DNA of 64,000 bases from Actinoallomurus liliacearum (lineage in GTDB: Bacteria > Actinomycetota > Actinomycetes > Streptosporangiales > Streptosporangiaceae), in NCBI RefSeq assembly GCF_039542035.1, contig NZ_BAABHJ010000002.1, positions 496,001-560,000 of the forward strand, in the 5' to 3' direction. The translations under genes and the position numbers were made by a program. Positions 1-9,017 of this stretch are shown one piece after another (position 1 is the stretch's first letter; every line of letters starts with the position of its first letter). The notes below the pieces were generated by a model. It saw nothing but the letters and a program-made list of their open reading frames with translations, did not search any database and had not been told where the DNA came from.

Positions 1-813
1 TTCGTTCCCGAGGCGCGGGACGCCTACGCCGAGGCCGGTCTGACGGGCTTCTGGCGGGGCTATTTCGCCTCGCGGGCCGCCGCCCTCGGCACCGCCCCGG
101 CCGAGGTGGTGACGGCGGCGTTCCACAATTTCGCGCCGCGCATGGTGGCCCGCGCGATCCCGGACGTCTGGCGACGCTCCTCACCGACGGCGGTCCTCGC
201 CGCCCGGACGGCCATCGTCGATCGCGCCCTGCGCCGTCTGGCGGGCGATCTGATCGACGGCCCCGCCGTCGCCGAGGCCGCCGCCCTCGCGGGGCGGGCG
301 GTCGACGCGTCACCCGTCGCGGGTCGCGTCATGTTCGCGGCGCACGCGGCGCTCCCCCGGCCGGCCGAGCCGCACCTGGCGCTGTGGCACGCCGCGACCG
401 CGCTCCGGGAGTTCCGCGGGGACGGGCATATCGCCGCACTGCTCACCGCGGGCATCGACGGCTGCGAGGCGAACGTCCTCTCGGGCGCGCTCGGTCTCAC
501 CCCGCCCGAGCAACGCGACCACCGAGGCTGGACCGAAGAGGAGTGGGCGGCCGCAGCCGGCCGGCTGCGCGCCCGGGGCCTCCTCGACGGCGACGGCGCC
601 GTCACCCCGGACGGGCGCGCCGAACGCCAGGCGATCGAGGACCTGACCGACCGGCTCGCCCGCCCGCCCCTCGACGCCCTCGGCCCGGACGGCGCGGCCC
701 GGCTGGCCGACCTGCTCCGGCCGCTGGCCCGAGCGATCGTCGAGGGCGGCGGCGTACCCTTCCCCAACGCGATGGCCATGCCGCGGCCTGACGCATCCGG
801 CCTCGCATTCTGA
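1..813 (+). CDS. SCO6745/SalK-type protein, 5'-truncated by window edge
   Basis: The open frame enters from base 1 and stops at 813, so only the C-terminal 270 residues are visible. The peptide has the hallmarks of the actinobacterial SCO6745/SalK family: a YF..RAA.LG segment, then a V..AFHNFAPRMVARAIPDVW block, and a C-terminal helical part with WTEEEWAAAAGRLRARGLL, which looks like a winged-helix segment. The family is common in actinomycetes. Its biochemical role is not settled, though some members occur in antibiotic clusters. No start codon or ribosome site can be judged. A weak hairpin follows the stop. Confidence 0.8.
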   Translation, partial: FVPEARDAYAEAGLTGFWRGYFASRAAALGTAPAEVVTAAFHNFAPRMVARAIPDVWRRSSPTAVLAARTAIVDRALRRLAGDLIDGPAVAEAAALAGRAVDASPVAGRVMFAAHAALPRPAEPHLALWHAATALREFRGDGHIAALLTAGIDGCEANVLSGALGLTPPEQRDHRGWTEEEWAAAAGRLRARGLLDGDGAVTPDGRAERQAIEDLTDRLARPPLDALGPDGAARLADLLRPLARAIVEGGGVPFPNAMAMPRPDASGLAF

Positions 814-827
814 TCTCGATCCTCCGC

Positions 828-867
828 GTGAGGGGGACCCGATCAGGCCATGCGCGGTCCCCTCCAC
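828..867 (+). terminator. possible terminator hairpin
   Basis: GTGAGGGGGACC (828-839) faces GGTCCCCTCCAC (856-867). The arms pair apart from two positions and enclose a 16-nt loop. It lies 15 bases after the stop of the SCO6745-type gene and has no T-tract, as is usual in GC-rich actinomycetes. Confidence 0.4.
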
Positions 868-1015
868 GTGCGCACGCATCCGCATGACGCAGGTGAGGGT
901 CCCGCTCGCAGCAGGACTGACGGCATCCGTCCGGTGACGACGCCCGGATGACGGTTCCCGGCGATTCGCGCCCGCCGGCTGTCGCGACGCCGGGACGTCG
1001 CGGTGAGATCGGCGC

Positions 1016-1849
1016 ATGACGAACACCAAGATCCTCGTCTTCGCCGCCACCGGGAACATCGGCCGCCACCTCGTCACCTTCCTCCGGGAGACCGGCCACG
1101 CCGTACGGGCGGTCACCCGTGGCCCGGGGACCGCGAGCCTCCCGGCTGACGTCGAGATCGTGCCCGGCGATCTGGCCGACCTCTCGACCCTCGACGCGTG
1201 CCTCGCCGGGATCGACGCGGTCTTCCTGCTGTGGCCGCTGCGCGCCGGCGAACGGTTCCCGGCCGTGCTGGACCTGATCGCCGCGCGGGCCCGCCGGATC
1301 GTCTTCCTCGGCACGGGCGGCGTCCCCGATCTGCCGTTCGAGGAGCAGGACAGGCTCGTCCACGACTGCGGCATCGAGTCCACCGTGCTGCGGCCGAGCA
1401 CCTTCGCGGTCAACACGCTGTGGTGGGCGGACCAGATCCGGGCCGGCGACGTGGTCCGCGGCGCGTACGGCGCGCTGCCCATGTCCTTGATCCATGAGGC
1501 CGACATGGCCGCGGTCGCGGCCCGGGCGCTGACCGGCCCCGGGCACGACGGCGCGACCTACACCCTCACCGGCCCCGAAGTGCTCACCCAGGCCGAGCAG
1601 GTCCGCGTCATCGGCGAGGTCCTGGGGCGGCCGCTGCGCTGGGCGGAGCTGAGCCGCGACCAGGCCCGGCAGCGCCTGCTGGCCGATGAGACCTTCCCCG
1701 ACTCCTTCGTCGACGTGCTGCTCGACGGCTACGCCGCCATGCTCGCCGGCCCGCCGCCGGTCCTGACCTCCACGGTCGAGGAGGTCACCGGCGTCCCGCC
1801 ACGGTCACTGCGCCAATGGGTCGCCGACCACCTCGACGACTTCCGCTGA
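1016..1849 (+). CDS. NmrA/SDR-a5 family NAD(P)-binding protein
   Basis: This 277-residue protein starts with a Rossmann strand and dinucleotide loop (ILVFAATGNIGRHLV, residues 5-19) that fits the NmrA/atypical SDR pattern GxxGxxG. The body resembles NAD(P)H-sensing or quinone-reductase-like oxidoreductases (LRPSTFAVN near residue 125). The canonical YxxxK pair of classical SDRs is not obvious, as expected for this subgroup. The start ATG follows a GGTGAG element. It is a single gene, and no pathway can be inferred from its neighbours. A regulatory NAD(P) sensor is equally possible. Confidence 0.8.
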   Translation: MTNTKILVFAATGNIGRHLVTFLRETGHAVRAVTRGPGTASLPADVEIVPGDLADLSTLDACLAGIDAVFLLWPLRAGERFPAVLDLIAARARRIVFLGTGGVPDLPFEEQDRLVHDCGIESTVLRPSTFAVNTLWWADQIRAGDVVRGAYGALPMSLIHEADMAAVAARALTGPGHDGATYTLTGPEVLTQAEQVRVIGEVLGRPLRWAELSRDQARQRLLADETFPDSFVDVLLDGYAAMLAGPPPVLTSTVEEVTGVPPRSLRQWVADHLDDFR

Positions 1850-2115
1850 CGGCCGGCTCAGGGCCGGGGCCGCGCGGCGCGGAACCGGCGCCGCGGCACG
1901 CCGATATCGCGCGGGGCCTGGTCCGGGCCGGCGGTCGCGCCGTCGCCTCGGTCGGCCAGGGCGCGGTACGGCGTGGCGGCCGTCTCCGGACGGCGGCACG
2001 GCACGACGAGGTCATCCCCGGTCCGGCCGGGGCATCGATCGGGCGGGGCATCGATCGGGCGGCACATCGGACACCTCCCGCGCGCTCCAGGCGATGGCCT
2101 GGAAGGATTCACTGC

Positions 2116-4737
2116 GTGTCCGTGAACGAATCCCCCGGTCCCGACCGCATGGTCCCCGGCAAGTCGCCCCCGTCCGCCGATAACGGCCTCGTGGACGCGG
2201 CGGCCCGGGCCGGCGAAGACGTCCAGGGCGCCCGACCGGCCGCCGAGGACCCGGTCGCCGAGGCTCCGGCAGCGCAGGTTCCGGCTGCCGAGGGCCCGAT
2301 CGCCGAGACCCCGGCAGCCCAGCCTCCGGCCGCCGAGGCTCCCGGAGCGGAGGCTCCGGCCGCCGAGGTTCCGGTCGCCGAGCCGTCGCTGCCGCGGCGG
2401 ATCCGGCGTCCGTCCGACGCCATCCGCTTCCTGCTGACGGTGGGCATGATCGGGCTCATCCTGGTGCTGGCCCACATCGCGCGGCACACGACCAGCGGGC
2501 TGGCCTCCGACATCGCCAACGGCACCGAGCGGGCACCGCACCTGCTCCTCACCCTCGCCAACCTGGCCTCCGGCATCGGTGTCCTGGCCGTCCCGGTCGC
2601 CTTCGGCGTCGCCCGCGTCATCGGCCGGGACGGGCTGCGGGTGGTGATCGGCGTCGTCGCCGCGGTGGCCGCGCTGTTCGTCTCCCTCAGCCTGGACTCG
2701 TGGATGACGGCGGCGGGCATGCGCGACCTCGCCTGGTACCTGACGTGGAAGCGGCACGGCGGGTGGTTCCCCGGACCGGCCCACATCGACATCACGCCTG
2801 TCATCGCCTACGTCACCGCGGTCGGCCTGGGCGGCCGGACCCGATGGCAGCTCGTGACCTGGAGCGTGATCGGCCTGGACGCGGTCGCGTCGCTGACCAC
2901 CGGCGCGATCACCCCGCTCGCGGTGCTGACGACGTACCTCATCGGCCGCGCCGTCGGCTACGGCACCCTGTACGCGGTCGGCTCGCCGAGCATCCGCCCG
3001 CCCGGTGACGCCGTGGTGGCCGCGCTCCGGCGCGTCGGGCTGGTGCCGGTCCGCGCCGCGCGCGTGGGCGCCGGCCCCGAGGACACCCGCCGCTACACGG
3101 CGACGCTCACCGACGGCCGGTCCGTCGACGTCACGGTGCTCGACCGCGACCAGCAGACGGCCGGGCTGCTGTACCGCCTGTGGCGGCGGGCGCGGCTGCG
3201 CGGTGAGATGCCGCGCCGTACGATCCGGTCGCTGCGCCGCTCGCTGGAGCAGGAGTCGCTGATGTCCTACGCCACGACGGCGGCGGGCGCGTCGACGCCC
3301 CTGCTGCTGGTGACCTCGGAGGTGGGCAGCGAGGCCGCCCTGCTCGCCTACGAGCACGTCCCGGGCCGGCTCCTCGCCGACCTGCCCGACGAGGAGCTGA
3401 CCGACGAACTGCTCACCGGGATCTGGACCCAGCTGAAGCTGCTGCAGGACCGGCGCCTCGCGCACCGCCGGCTGGTCAGCGAGAGCATCCTCGTCGACGA
3501 GGCCGGCCGGCCGTACCTGGTCGACCTGCGTGGCGGCGAGACGGCCGCCGGCGACCTCGTCCTGCGCGTCGACCTGGCGCAGTTGCTGACCGAACTGGCG
3601 CTGCGCGTCGGCGCCGAGCGGGCCGTGCGCACGGCCTCCGGGGTGCTCGGCGTGGAGACCCTCGGCGCGGCCGTGCCCCTGCTGCAGAAGGTCGTGCTCG
3701 CCCAGTCGACGAGGAACGCGCTGCGCAGGGACAAGAAGCTGCTGAGCCGGATCCGGGAGCAGATCCGCGTGCTGCGGCCGGAGCTCGTGACGGCGGCCCA
3801 GCCGCTGCGGCTCGACCGGTTCCGGCCGCGCACCCTGCTGAGCGTGATCGCCGGGACCGTCGGCGCGTACCTCCTGTTGTCCCAGCTCGGCAACGTGAAT
3901 CTGCCTCACCTCGTGGCCCACGCGGACCTGCGGTGGTTCGCGGTCGGCGCGCTGGCCTCGGCCGTCAGCTACCTGGCCGCGGCCCTGATGCTGATGGGGT
4001 TCGTGCCGGAACGGCTCTCGCTGGGCCGGACCATCCTGGTGCAGCTCGTCTCGTCCTTCGTCAAGCTGGTCGCGCCCGCGGCGGTCGGCGGCATCGCCGT
4101 GAACACGCGCTACCTCCAGCGGGCGGGCGTGCCGGCCGGCCAGGCGGCCGCGAGCGTCGGCGCCTCGCAGCTGACGGGCATGGGCTCGCACATCCTGATG
4201 CTGGCGCTGTTCGGCTACATCACCGGCAGCAACTACGGTCCGTCACTGCCGCCGTCGCGGATCATCATCATCTCGCTGCTCGCGGCGGCCGTGCTGGCGA
4301 TCATCGTGCTGTCGGTCGGGCCGCTGCGGCGGCTCGTCGCCGCGCGGATGCGCTCGATGTTCTCCGGGGTGCTCCCCCGCCTGCTGGACGTGCTCCAGTC
4401 GCCGAAGAAGCTCGCCACGGGCCTGGGCGGCACGATCCTGCTCACGGTCGCGTTCGTCGCCTGCCTGGACGCGTCGATCCGGGCGTTCGGCGGCTCGCTG
4501 AGCCTGACGACCGTCGCGGTGGTGTTCCTCACCGGCAACGCGCTCGGCTCGGCCGCGCCCACCCCCGGCGGGCTCGGCGCCGTGGAGGGCGCGCTGTCGC
4601 TGGGGTTGACGCTCGCCGGGCTGCCGGCCGGAACGGCGACCTCGGCGGTGCTGCTGTTCCGGCTGCACACGTTCTGGCTGCCCGTGCTGCCCGGCTGGGC
4701 GTCGCTGTCCTACCTGCAGCGCAAAGACGCGCTCTGA
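2116..4737 (+). CDS. flippase-like membrane protein (LPG synthase TM domain) with kinase-like domain
   Basis: The likely start is GTG at 2116, with GGAAGGA eight bases upstream, giving 873 residues. The frame is open further upstream, but nothing there looks coding. Order of parts: an Ala/Pro/Glu-rich N-terminal tract with degenerate VAEAPAAE-like repeats (about 30-90), several membrane helices (about 100-300), a soluble kinase-like domain (about 320-550), and a C-terminal multi-helix region (573-end) of the YbhN/AglD/MprF flippase type (UPF0104, TIGR00374). The kinase-like loop reads AHRRLVSESIL near residue 450 and VDLRGG near 470, so the expected catalytic Asp and the DFG motif are replaced. 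This looks like a pseudokinase. By family, it probably helps translocate or modify a lipid in the cell membrane. Confidence 0.8.
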   Translation: MSVNESPGPDRMVPGKSPPSADNGLVDAAARAGEDVQGARPAAEDPVAEAPAAQVPAAEGPIAETPAAQPPAAEAPGAEAPAAEVPVAEPSLPRRIRRPSDAIRFLLTVGMIGLILVLAHIARHTTSGLASDIANGTERAPHLLLTLANLASGIGVLAVPVAFGVARVIGRDGLRVVIGVVAAVAALFVSLSLDSWMTAAGMRDLAWYLTWKRHGGWFPGPAHIDITPVIAYVTAVGLGGRTRWQLVTWSVIGLDAVASLTTGAITPLAVLTTYLIGRAVGYGTLYAVGSPSIRPPGDAVVAALRRVGLVPVRAARVGAGPEDTRRYTATLTDGRSVDVTVLDRDQQTAGLLYRLWRRARLRGEMPRRTIRSLRRSLEQESLMSYATTAAGASTPLLLVTSEVGSEAALLAYEHVPGRLLADLPDEELTDELLTGIWTQLKLLQDRRLAHRRLVSESILVDEAGRPYLVDLRGGETAAGDLVLRVDLAQLLTELALRVGAERAVRTASGVLGVETLGAAVPLLQKVVLAQSTRNALRRDKKLLSRIREQIRVLRPELVTAAQPLRLDRFRPRTLLSVIAGTVGAYLLLSQLGNVNLPHLVAHADLRWFAVGALASAVSYLAAALMLMGFVPERLSLGRTILVQLVSSFVKLVAPAAVGGIAVNTRYLQRAGVPAGQAAASVGASQLTGMGSHILMLALFGYITGSNYGPSLPPSRIIIISLLAAAVLAIIVLSVGPLRRLVAARMRSMFSGVLPRLLDVLQSPKKLATGLGGTILLTVAFVACLDASIRAFGGSLSLTTVAVVFLTGNALGSAAPTPGGLGAVEGALSLGLTLAGLPAGTATSAVLLFRLHTFWLPVLPGWASLSYLQRKDAL

Positions 4738-4758
4738 CCGTCATCCGGTCATCGGCCG

Positions 4759-5802
4759 TCAGCCCAGATCGGGCACGCGCTCGGCGGCGGGAACGGGACC
4801 GGGCGGGGTGCCGTCGCCGAAGGGCCGGCCGCCCAGCTCCTCGCGGCCGTGCGGCGTCAGCCAGCCGCGCGGGTCGGGGCCGACCGCGACGATCCGCGCC
4901 GGGTTGATCTCGTGATGCACGTAGTAGTAGTGCCGCTTGATGTGGTCGAAGTCCACCGTGTCGCCGAAGCCCGGCGTCTGGAAGAGGTCACGGGCGTACG
5001 CCCACAGCACCGGCAGCTCGGTGAGTTTGCGGCGGTTGCACTTGAAGTGGCCGTGGTAGACGGCGTCGAACCGGACCAGGGTGACGAACAGCCGGATGTC
5101 GGCCTCGGTGATCGTGTCGCCGACGAGGTAGCGGCGGTCCTCGAGGCGCTCGGACAGCGCGTCGAGCCGCTCGAACAGCCGGTGGACGTGGCCCTCGTAC
5201 GCCTCCTGGTCCCGGGAGAAGCCGGCCATGTAGACGCCGTTGTTGACGTCGCGGAAGACCTCGGCGTTGACGGCGTCGATCTCGTCCCGCAGCCGCTCGG
5301 GGTACAGGTCCGGCGCGCCGGGCCGGTGGTGGGCGGTCCACTCGGTGGACAGGTCCAGCGTGATCCGCTGGTAGTCGTTGGTGACGAGCCGCCCGCTGGG
5401 CACGTCGACGATCGCCGGGACGCTCACGCCGCCGTCGTAGTCCGGCTCGGCCTTGGCGTACGCCTCGGACAGGAAGCGGATGCCGAGGACCGGGTCACGG
5501 TCGTCGGCGTCGAGTGTGAACCGCCAGCTGCGCTCGTCCTGGATCGGGTCGACGACCCCGACGGAGATCGCGTCCTCCAGCCCCAGGAGCCGCCGGACGA
5601 TCAACGCGCGGCCGGCCCAGGGGCAGGCGCGGCTGACCACCAGGCGGTACCGGCCCGCCTCGACCGGCCACGGCGAGGAGCCGTCGGCGGTGATGCGGTC
5701 GGCGAAGTGGCTCGGCGACCGGGTGAACTCCTTGTCGTCCTGCTGCTGGGTGAGGCTCAAGGCGCTCGCTCTCGGTGAGATCGGGGGAACAAACGGATCC
5801 AT
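4759..5802 (-). CDS. glutathionyl-hydroquinone reductase-type GST (xi class)
   Basis: This 347-residue protein resembles YqjG/EcM family enzymes, which reduce glutathionyl-(hydro)quinones. The active-site motif SRACPWAGR, with the catalytic Cys near residue 64, sits in a thioredoxin-like N-terminal domain. The C-terminal all-helical GST domain carries DIRLFVTLVRFD and ends near HYYYVH. Actinomycetes normally use mycothiol rather than glutathione, so the natural thiol partner may differ. No clear ribosome site precedes the ATG at 5802. A TTG at 5760 with GAGAG upstream is an alternative start. It converges with the flippase-like gene and follows the minus-strand MerR gene by four bases. Confidence 0.85.
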   Translation of the reverse strand: MDPFVPPISPRASALSLTQQQDDKEFTRSPSHFADRITADGSSPWPVEAGRYRLVVSRACPWAGRALIVRRLLGLEDAISVGVVDPIQDERSWRFTLDADDRDPVLGIRFLSEAYAKAEPDYDGGVSVPAIVDVPSGRLVTNDYQRITLDLSTEWTAHHRPGAPDLYPERLRDEIDAVNAEVFRDVNNGVYMAGFSRDQEAYEGHVHRLFERLDALSERLEDRRYLVGDTITEADIRLFVTLVRFDAVYHGHFKCNRRKLTELPVLWAYARDLFQTPGFGDTVDFDHIKRHYYYVHHEINPARIVAVGPDPRGWLTPHGREELGGRPFGDGTPPGPVPAAERVPDLG

Positions 5803-5806
5803 GGGG

Positions 5807-6421
5807 TCAGCCGGTCTTGCGCACCCGCCGGCGCCGGGCCAGCTCGTCGTGCGGGCTGTCGCCGCCCGCGTGCGCGCGTTCGGCCGGCATCTCCGCGAGG
5901 CTGCCCTCGACCTCCTGCCATACCCGTCCCAGCGCGATCCCGAACACCCCCTGCCCGCCCTGCACCAGATCGACGACCTCGTCGGGGGACGTGCACTCGT
6001 AGACGCTCACGCCGTCGCTCATCAAGGTGATGTGCGCAAGATCGTGCACCCCGCGGTCCCGCAGGTGCTCGACCGCGGTGCGTATCTGCTGCAGGGAGAC
6101 CCCGGTGTCCAGCAGCCGCTTCACGACCTTCAGCACCAGGATGTCGCGGAAGCTGTACAGGCGCTGGGACCCCGAGCCATGGGCGGAGCGCACGCTGGGC
6201 ACGACCAGCTCCGTGCGCGCCCAGTAGTCGAGCTGGCGGTAGCTGATGCCCGCCGCGGCGCATGCCGTTGGGCCGCGAAACCCGACGTCGTCGGGCAGGG
6301 GCGACACGCTCCCGCCGAACAGGAGACCTTGCTCCCCGGCGCGTTGAGACGCATCGTGCCTTTCGCGGGCCGCCTTGCCCTCGCCGCTGCTTGCCGCCAC
6401 GCGGACCTCCGGCTCTATCAT
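5807..6421 (-). CDS. MerR family regulator (Rv1830-type)
   Basis: The 204-residue protein has an N-terminal MerR winged helix (GFRGPTACAAAGISYRQLDY, then RLYSFRDILVLKVVKRLL). Its C-terminal part carries ITLMSDGVSVYECTSPDEVVDLV, typical of the Rv1830 subgroup. The long N-terminal extension of about 40 residues is low complexity. ATG 6421 is preferred because GGTGG lies upstream; GTG at 6439 is in frame. It is the last gene of the garA-ftsR-nuclease-merR order conserved in actinobacteria. By analogy it is a transcriptional regulator of growth or stress functions. The ligand is unknown. Confidence 0.85.
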   Translation of the reverse strand: MIEPEVRVAASSGEGKAARERHDASQRAGEQGLLFGGSVSPLPDDVGFRGPTACAAAGISYRQLDYWARTELVVPSVRSAHGSGSQRLYSFRDILVLKVVKRLLDTGVSLQQIRTAVEHLRDRGVHDLAHITLMSDGVSVYECTSPDEVVDLVQGGQGVFGIALGRVWQEVEGSLAEMPAERAHAGGDSPHDELARRRRVRKTG

Positions 6422-6822
6422 CCCGCAGCGATCCACCAAGGGGGTTTGACGGAATTACGCCGCAGGTGTTCAAGCAGCACGGTAGGTCGCGGCCCCTGCA
6501 GGGTCAACGTTCGCGGTCGGCGCGTCGCAGCCAACACAAACCGCTACGACGCCGCCTAAACCCCATATTCGGCGCTATCGACGGCACCTACCCACGTAGT
6601 GACGCTCTTCGCGGCACAAAGGTTACCGCGAAGCGGTACGGAACTTTTCCCCCGGGATTACGATCCTGCTACCGAGAGGAGTCGTCCGGGCGGCCTCCCG
6701 TGCCGGAAGAAGAGCACCACTCGGACACAGAGGGCGATCATCGATATCGCCGCCCGGACACGAGCGCTCGGGCAGACGGAGACGCCTCGCGAAGAGACGG
6801 CTCAGGTGAGAAGAGGCGCCGC
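6422..6822 (-). other. 400-bp leader upstream of the Rv1830-type merR gene
   Basis: No gene is evident here. The stretch holds overlapping inverted repeats: CTTCGCGG (6607-6614) with CCGCGAAG (6626-6633), and TACCGC-GAA-GCGGTA (6624-6638). Only one of the two pairings can form at a time, which could suit a switch between a terminator for the upstream nuclease gene and an operator or leader for merR. This is inference only. Confidence 0.5.
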
Positions 6823-7293
6823 TCAGGTGGCGCGGCCGAAGTCCTCGGGCGAGATCGTGTCCAGGAACTCCCTGAACTTCTCGACCTCGTCCTCCTGCTC
6901 GTCGGGGATCGCCACGCCCGCCTCGTCGAGCACGTCCTCGCTGGCGAAGATCGACGCACCGGTGCGCAGGGCGAGGGCGATGGAGTCCGAAGGACGGGCG
7001 CTCACCTCGGCGCCGTTGGAGAAGACCAGATCGGCGAAGAAGATGCCCTCCCGCAGGGCCGTGATGTTCACCGTCCGCAACTGGATGTCGAACGCCTCCA
7101 GCACGTCGCGGAACAGGTCGTGCGTGAGCGGGCGGGCCGGCAGCACACCCTGCTGGGCGAAGGCGATCGCGGTGGCCTCGACCGCGCCGATCCAGATCGG
7201 CAGGTAACGGTCGCCGTCCGTCTCCTTCAGCAGCACGATGGGCTGGTTGGAGGGCATCTCGACCCGTACGCCGACGACCTCCATCTGCTTCAC
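6823..7293 (-). CDS. bifunctional nuclease family protein (DUF151, Rv1829-type)
   Basis: At 156 residues it matches the usual length of DUF151 proteins. It has the signature block PIVLLKETDGDRYLPIWIG (residues 19-37), EATAIAFAQQG, and SDSIALALRTGASIFASEDVL. Family members were reported to have RNase and DNase activity in plants. The bacterial role is unclear. GTG at 7293 follows AGGGAG by seven bases and is preferred over ATG 7284. The acidic C-terminal tail (DEQEDEVEKF) is typical. It lies between ftsR and the second merR gene, as in Mycobacterium. Confidence 0.9.
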   Translation of the reverse strand: MKQMEVVGVRVEMPSNQPIVLLKETDGDRYLPIWIGAVEATAIAFAQQGVLPARPLTHDLFRDVLEAFDIQLRTVNITALREGIFFADLVFSNGAEVSARPSDSIALALRTGASIFASEDVLDEAGVAIPDEQEDEVEKFREFLDTISPEDFGRAT

Positions 7294-7393
7294 AGCGGCT
7301 CCCTGCTGAGACGGCTACCCGAAACCCTTGTAGCCAACGTACACCCGAGGCGCGTCAAGCCGGGGAGGGGAGACGGAGTCAGGATCATGATCC

Positions 7394-8104
7394 CTAGGGG
7401 TCGAGCCCTTCCCGCAACCCGGTCGAGACCAGGGCGGCGTGCAGCTTCAGCGACAAGGCCGCGATCTCCCGCGCGGTCTCGGCCGCGCGGTCCCGCGCGC
7501 CCGGGCTGCGCTGCCGCATGGCCGGCGCCACCGCCGCCTCGATCAGGCCGACCTCCCGGTCCGCGGCGGCCTTGACCGCGCGCAGGTGACGGGCCTCGAA
7601 CCCGAAGGACCGCAGCGCCGCCGCCGCGCGGGCGATGGCGAGCGCGTCCTGGTCGTAGTGGCCGCCGTTCCGGCGGACGAGGCCGAACTCCTCCAGGTCG
7701 GTCAGCGCGTCCGGATCGATGCCGGCCGCGTCGACGAGCTGCCGGCGGGTCAGCCGTACCTCGGCGTTCTCGTCGGCCGTGCTGTCGGTCGCGACGAGGC
7801 CACGGGGTGCCCGCCGGCGTCCGGCCAGCGGAGGCGGCTCCAGCCCGCGGTCGGCGGCGTCCAGGTGCTCCTTGATGACCCGCAGCGGCAGGTAATGGTC
7901 CCGCTGGGCGGCCAGGATGAACCTGAGCCGCTCCGCGTCCGCGGGGGCGAACTTCCGGTACCCGGACGGGGTACGCTCCGGCTCGATCAGGCCCTCCGCC
8001 TCCAGGAATCGGATCTTCGAGACCGTGATGTCCGGGAACTCGGCGGACAGGAGGCCGATGACCTCGCCGATCGTCATGTACGCACGGGCGGCGGACTGGC
8101 TCAT
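7394..8104 (-). CDS. ftsR: MerR family regulator FtsR
   Basis: The 236-residue protein has a MerR-type HTH (MTIGEVIGLLSAEFPDITVSKIRFLE), then GLIEPERTPSGYRKF and LRFILAAQRDHYLPLRVIKEHL. This is the pattern of M. tuberculosis Rv1828 and Corynebacterium FtsR, an activator of ftsZ. The C-terminal effector part is helical. ATG 8104, with GGGGG five bases upstream, is preferred over GTG 8110. Position between the FHA (garA) and nuclease genes supports orthology. The regulated genes cannot be seen here. Confidence 0.85.
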   Translation of the reverse strand: MSQSAARAYMTIGEVIGLLSAEFPDITVSKIRFLEAEGLIEPERTPSGYRKFAPADAERLRFILAAQRDHYLPLRVIKEHLDAADRGLEPPPLAGRRRAPRGLVATDSTADENAEVRLTRRQLVDAAGIDPDALTDLEEFGLVRRNGGHYDQDALAIARAAAALRSFGFEARHLRAVKAAADREVGLIEAAVAPAMRQRSPGARDRAAETAREIAALSLKLHAALVSTGLREGLDP

Positions 8105-8250
8105 CGACACCCCCGGCCCGACGGCACACGGACCCGCGCGCCGTCACCCCGCGCTCGCGCGCCCGCGCGGCGCCCGTCGCTCACGGCGTCCACGAGCGCG
8201 CGGTCGCCACGCGCCCTCTCAGCCTCTGCCACACCGTGCCTCCGGCTTCC

Positions 8251-8808
8251 TCACGGCCCTCCCGCCGGCCGGCCGTCGCCCCTTCCTTCGGCGGCGTACT
8301 GCGGGTTGGTGAGGAACACCAGTCGGAACTTGCCGATCTGGACCTCGTCGCCGCCGGACAACCCGGCCTCGTCGATCCGTTCCCGGTTGACGTAGGTGCC
8401 GTTCAGGCTCCCGACATCGCGCACGGAGAACTGCGCGCCCCTGCGGTAGAACTCGGCATGGCGGCGGGACACGGTGACATCGTCGAGGAAGATGTCGCTC
8501 TCGGGGTGGCGACCCGCCGTGGTCCGGTCACTGTCGAGCAGGAACCTGCTTCCGGCGTTCGGCCCCCGCTTCACCACCAGCAGCGCGGTGTCCGGCGGCA
8601 GCGCCTCGACCGCCATCTGGTCCGGGGACAGCTCCTCGCCCGGCTCCACGTCGGGGATCGCGCCGAGGGAGATCGTCGACGTCGAGTCGCCCGGCTCGCC
8701 CGGCACCGGGGGCACCGCACTACGCGAGAGCGGGGTTCCGCACTGCGAGCAGAAGTTGGCGTTCTCCGGATTGGCGTGACCACACTGCGTGCAGTAGACG
8801 CTCGGCAT
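8251..8808 (-). CDS. garA: FHA-domain protein with zinc ribbon, GarA/OdhI-like
   Basis: The 185-residue protein begins with a zinc ribbon (Cys6, 9, 20, 23; CTQCGHANP and CSQCGTPL). A short linker follows with DSTSTISLG (residues 41-49), the position of the phosphothreonine motif of GarA and OdhI. The C-terminal FHA domain shows GRHPESDI, SRRHAEF and NGTYVN. In relatives, phosphorylation by Ser/Thr kinases controls binding to 2-oxoglutarate dehydrogenase and glutamate enzymes. The start is ATG 8808 because the zinc ribbon begins there and GGAGG lies twelve bases upstream. The zinc ribbon is an addition compared with mycobacterial GarA. Its own promoter lies at 8989-9017. Confidence 0.85.
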   Translation of the reverse strand: MPSVYCTQCGHANPENANFCSQCGTPLSRSAVPPVPGEPGDSTSTISLGAIPDVEPGEELSPDQMAVEALPPDTALLVVKRGPNAGSRFLLDSDRTTAGRHPESDIFLDDVTVSRRHAEFYRRGAQFSVRDVGSLNGTYVNRERIDEAGLSGGDEVQIGKFRLVFLTNPQYAAEGRGDGRPAGGP

Positions 8809-8988
8809 ATATCGGCTCGGCCTCCTACCTATGGCCTCGGGTGTGCCTCTGGCACCGTACGGCACGGAGGTCGAGCACCGACGACCCCGGCACCGTACCT
8901 CCGGTCGGCCTCAGCACACGATCCCCCCTTCGAGCGCCGTCGGCGATGGCGCTTTCAGTCCCTCGTCCGCCATGACGACGGTTGCCGC

Positions 8989-9017
8989 AACTTACGCGGC
9001 AATGACCGAGGGGTCAA
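8989..9017 (-). promoter_or_regulatory. sigma-A-like promoter for the FHA gene
   Basis: Read on the minus strand, TTGACC (9012-9017) and TAAGTT (8989-8994) are separated by 17 bases. Transcription would start near 8982 and leave a leader of about 170 bases before the FHA start. The 310-bp gap (8809-9118) contains no gene. In M. tuberculosis the gcvH gene occupies this place. Confidence 0.6.

Noticed and set aside
1858..4191. A 777-codon open frame on the minus strand
   Set aside because: It is antisense to the flippase-like gene, has a highly skewed His/Arg/Gln composition and no family signature. In GC-rich DNA such shadow frames are expected.
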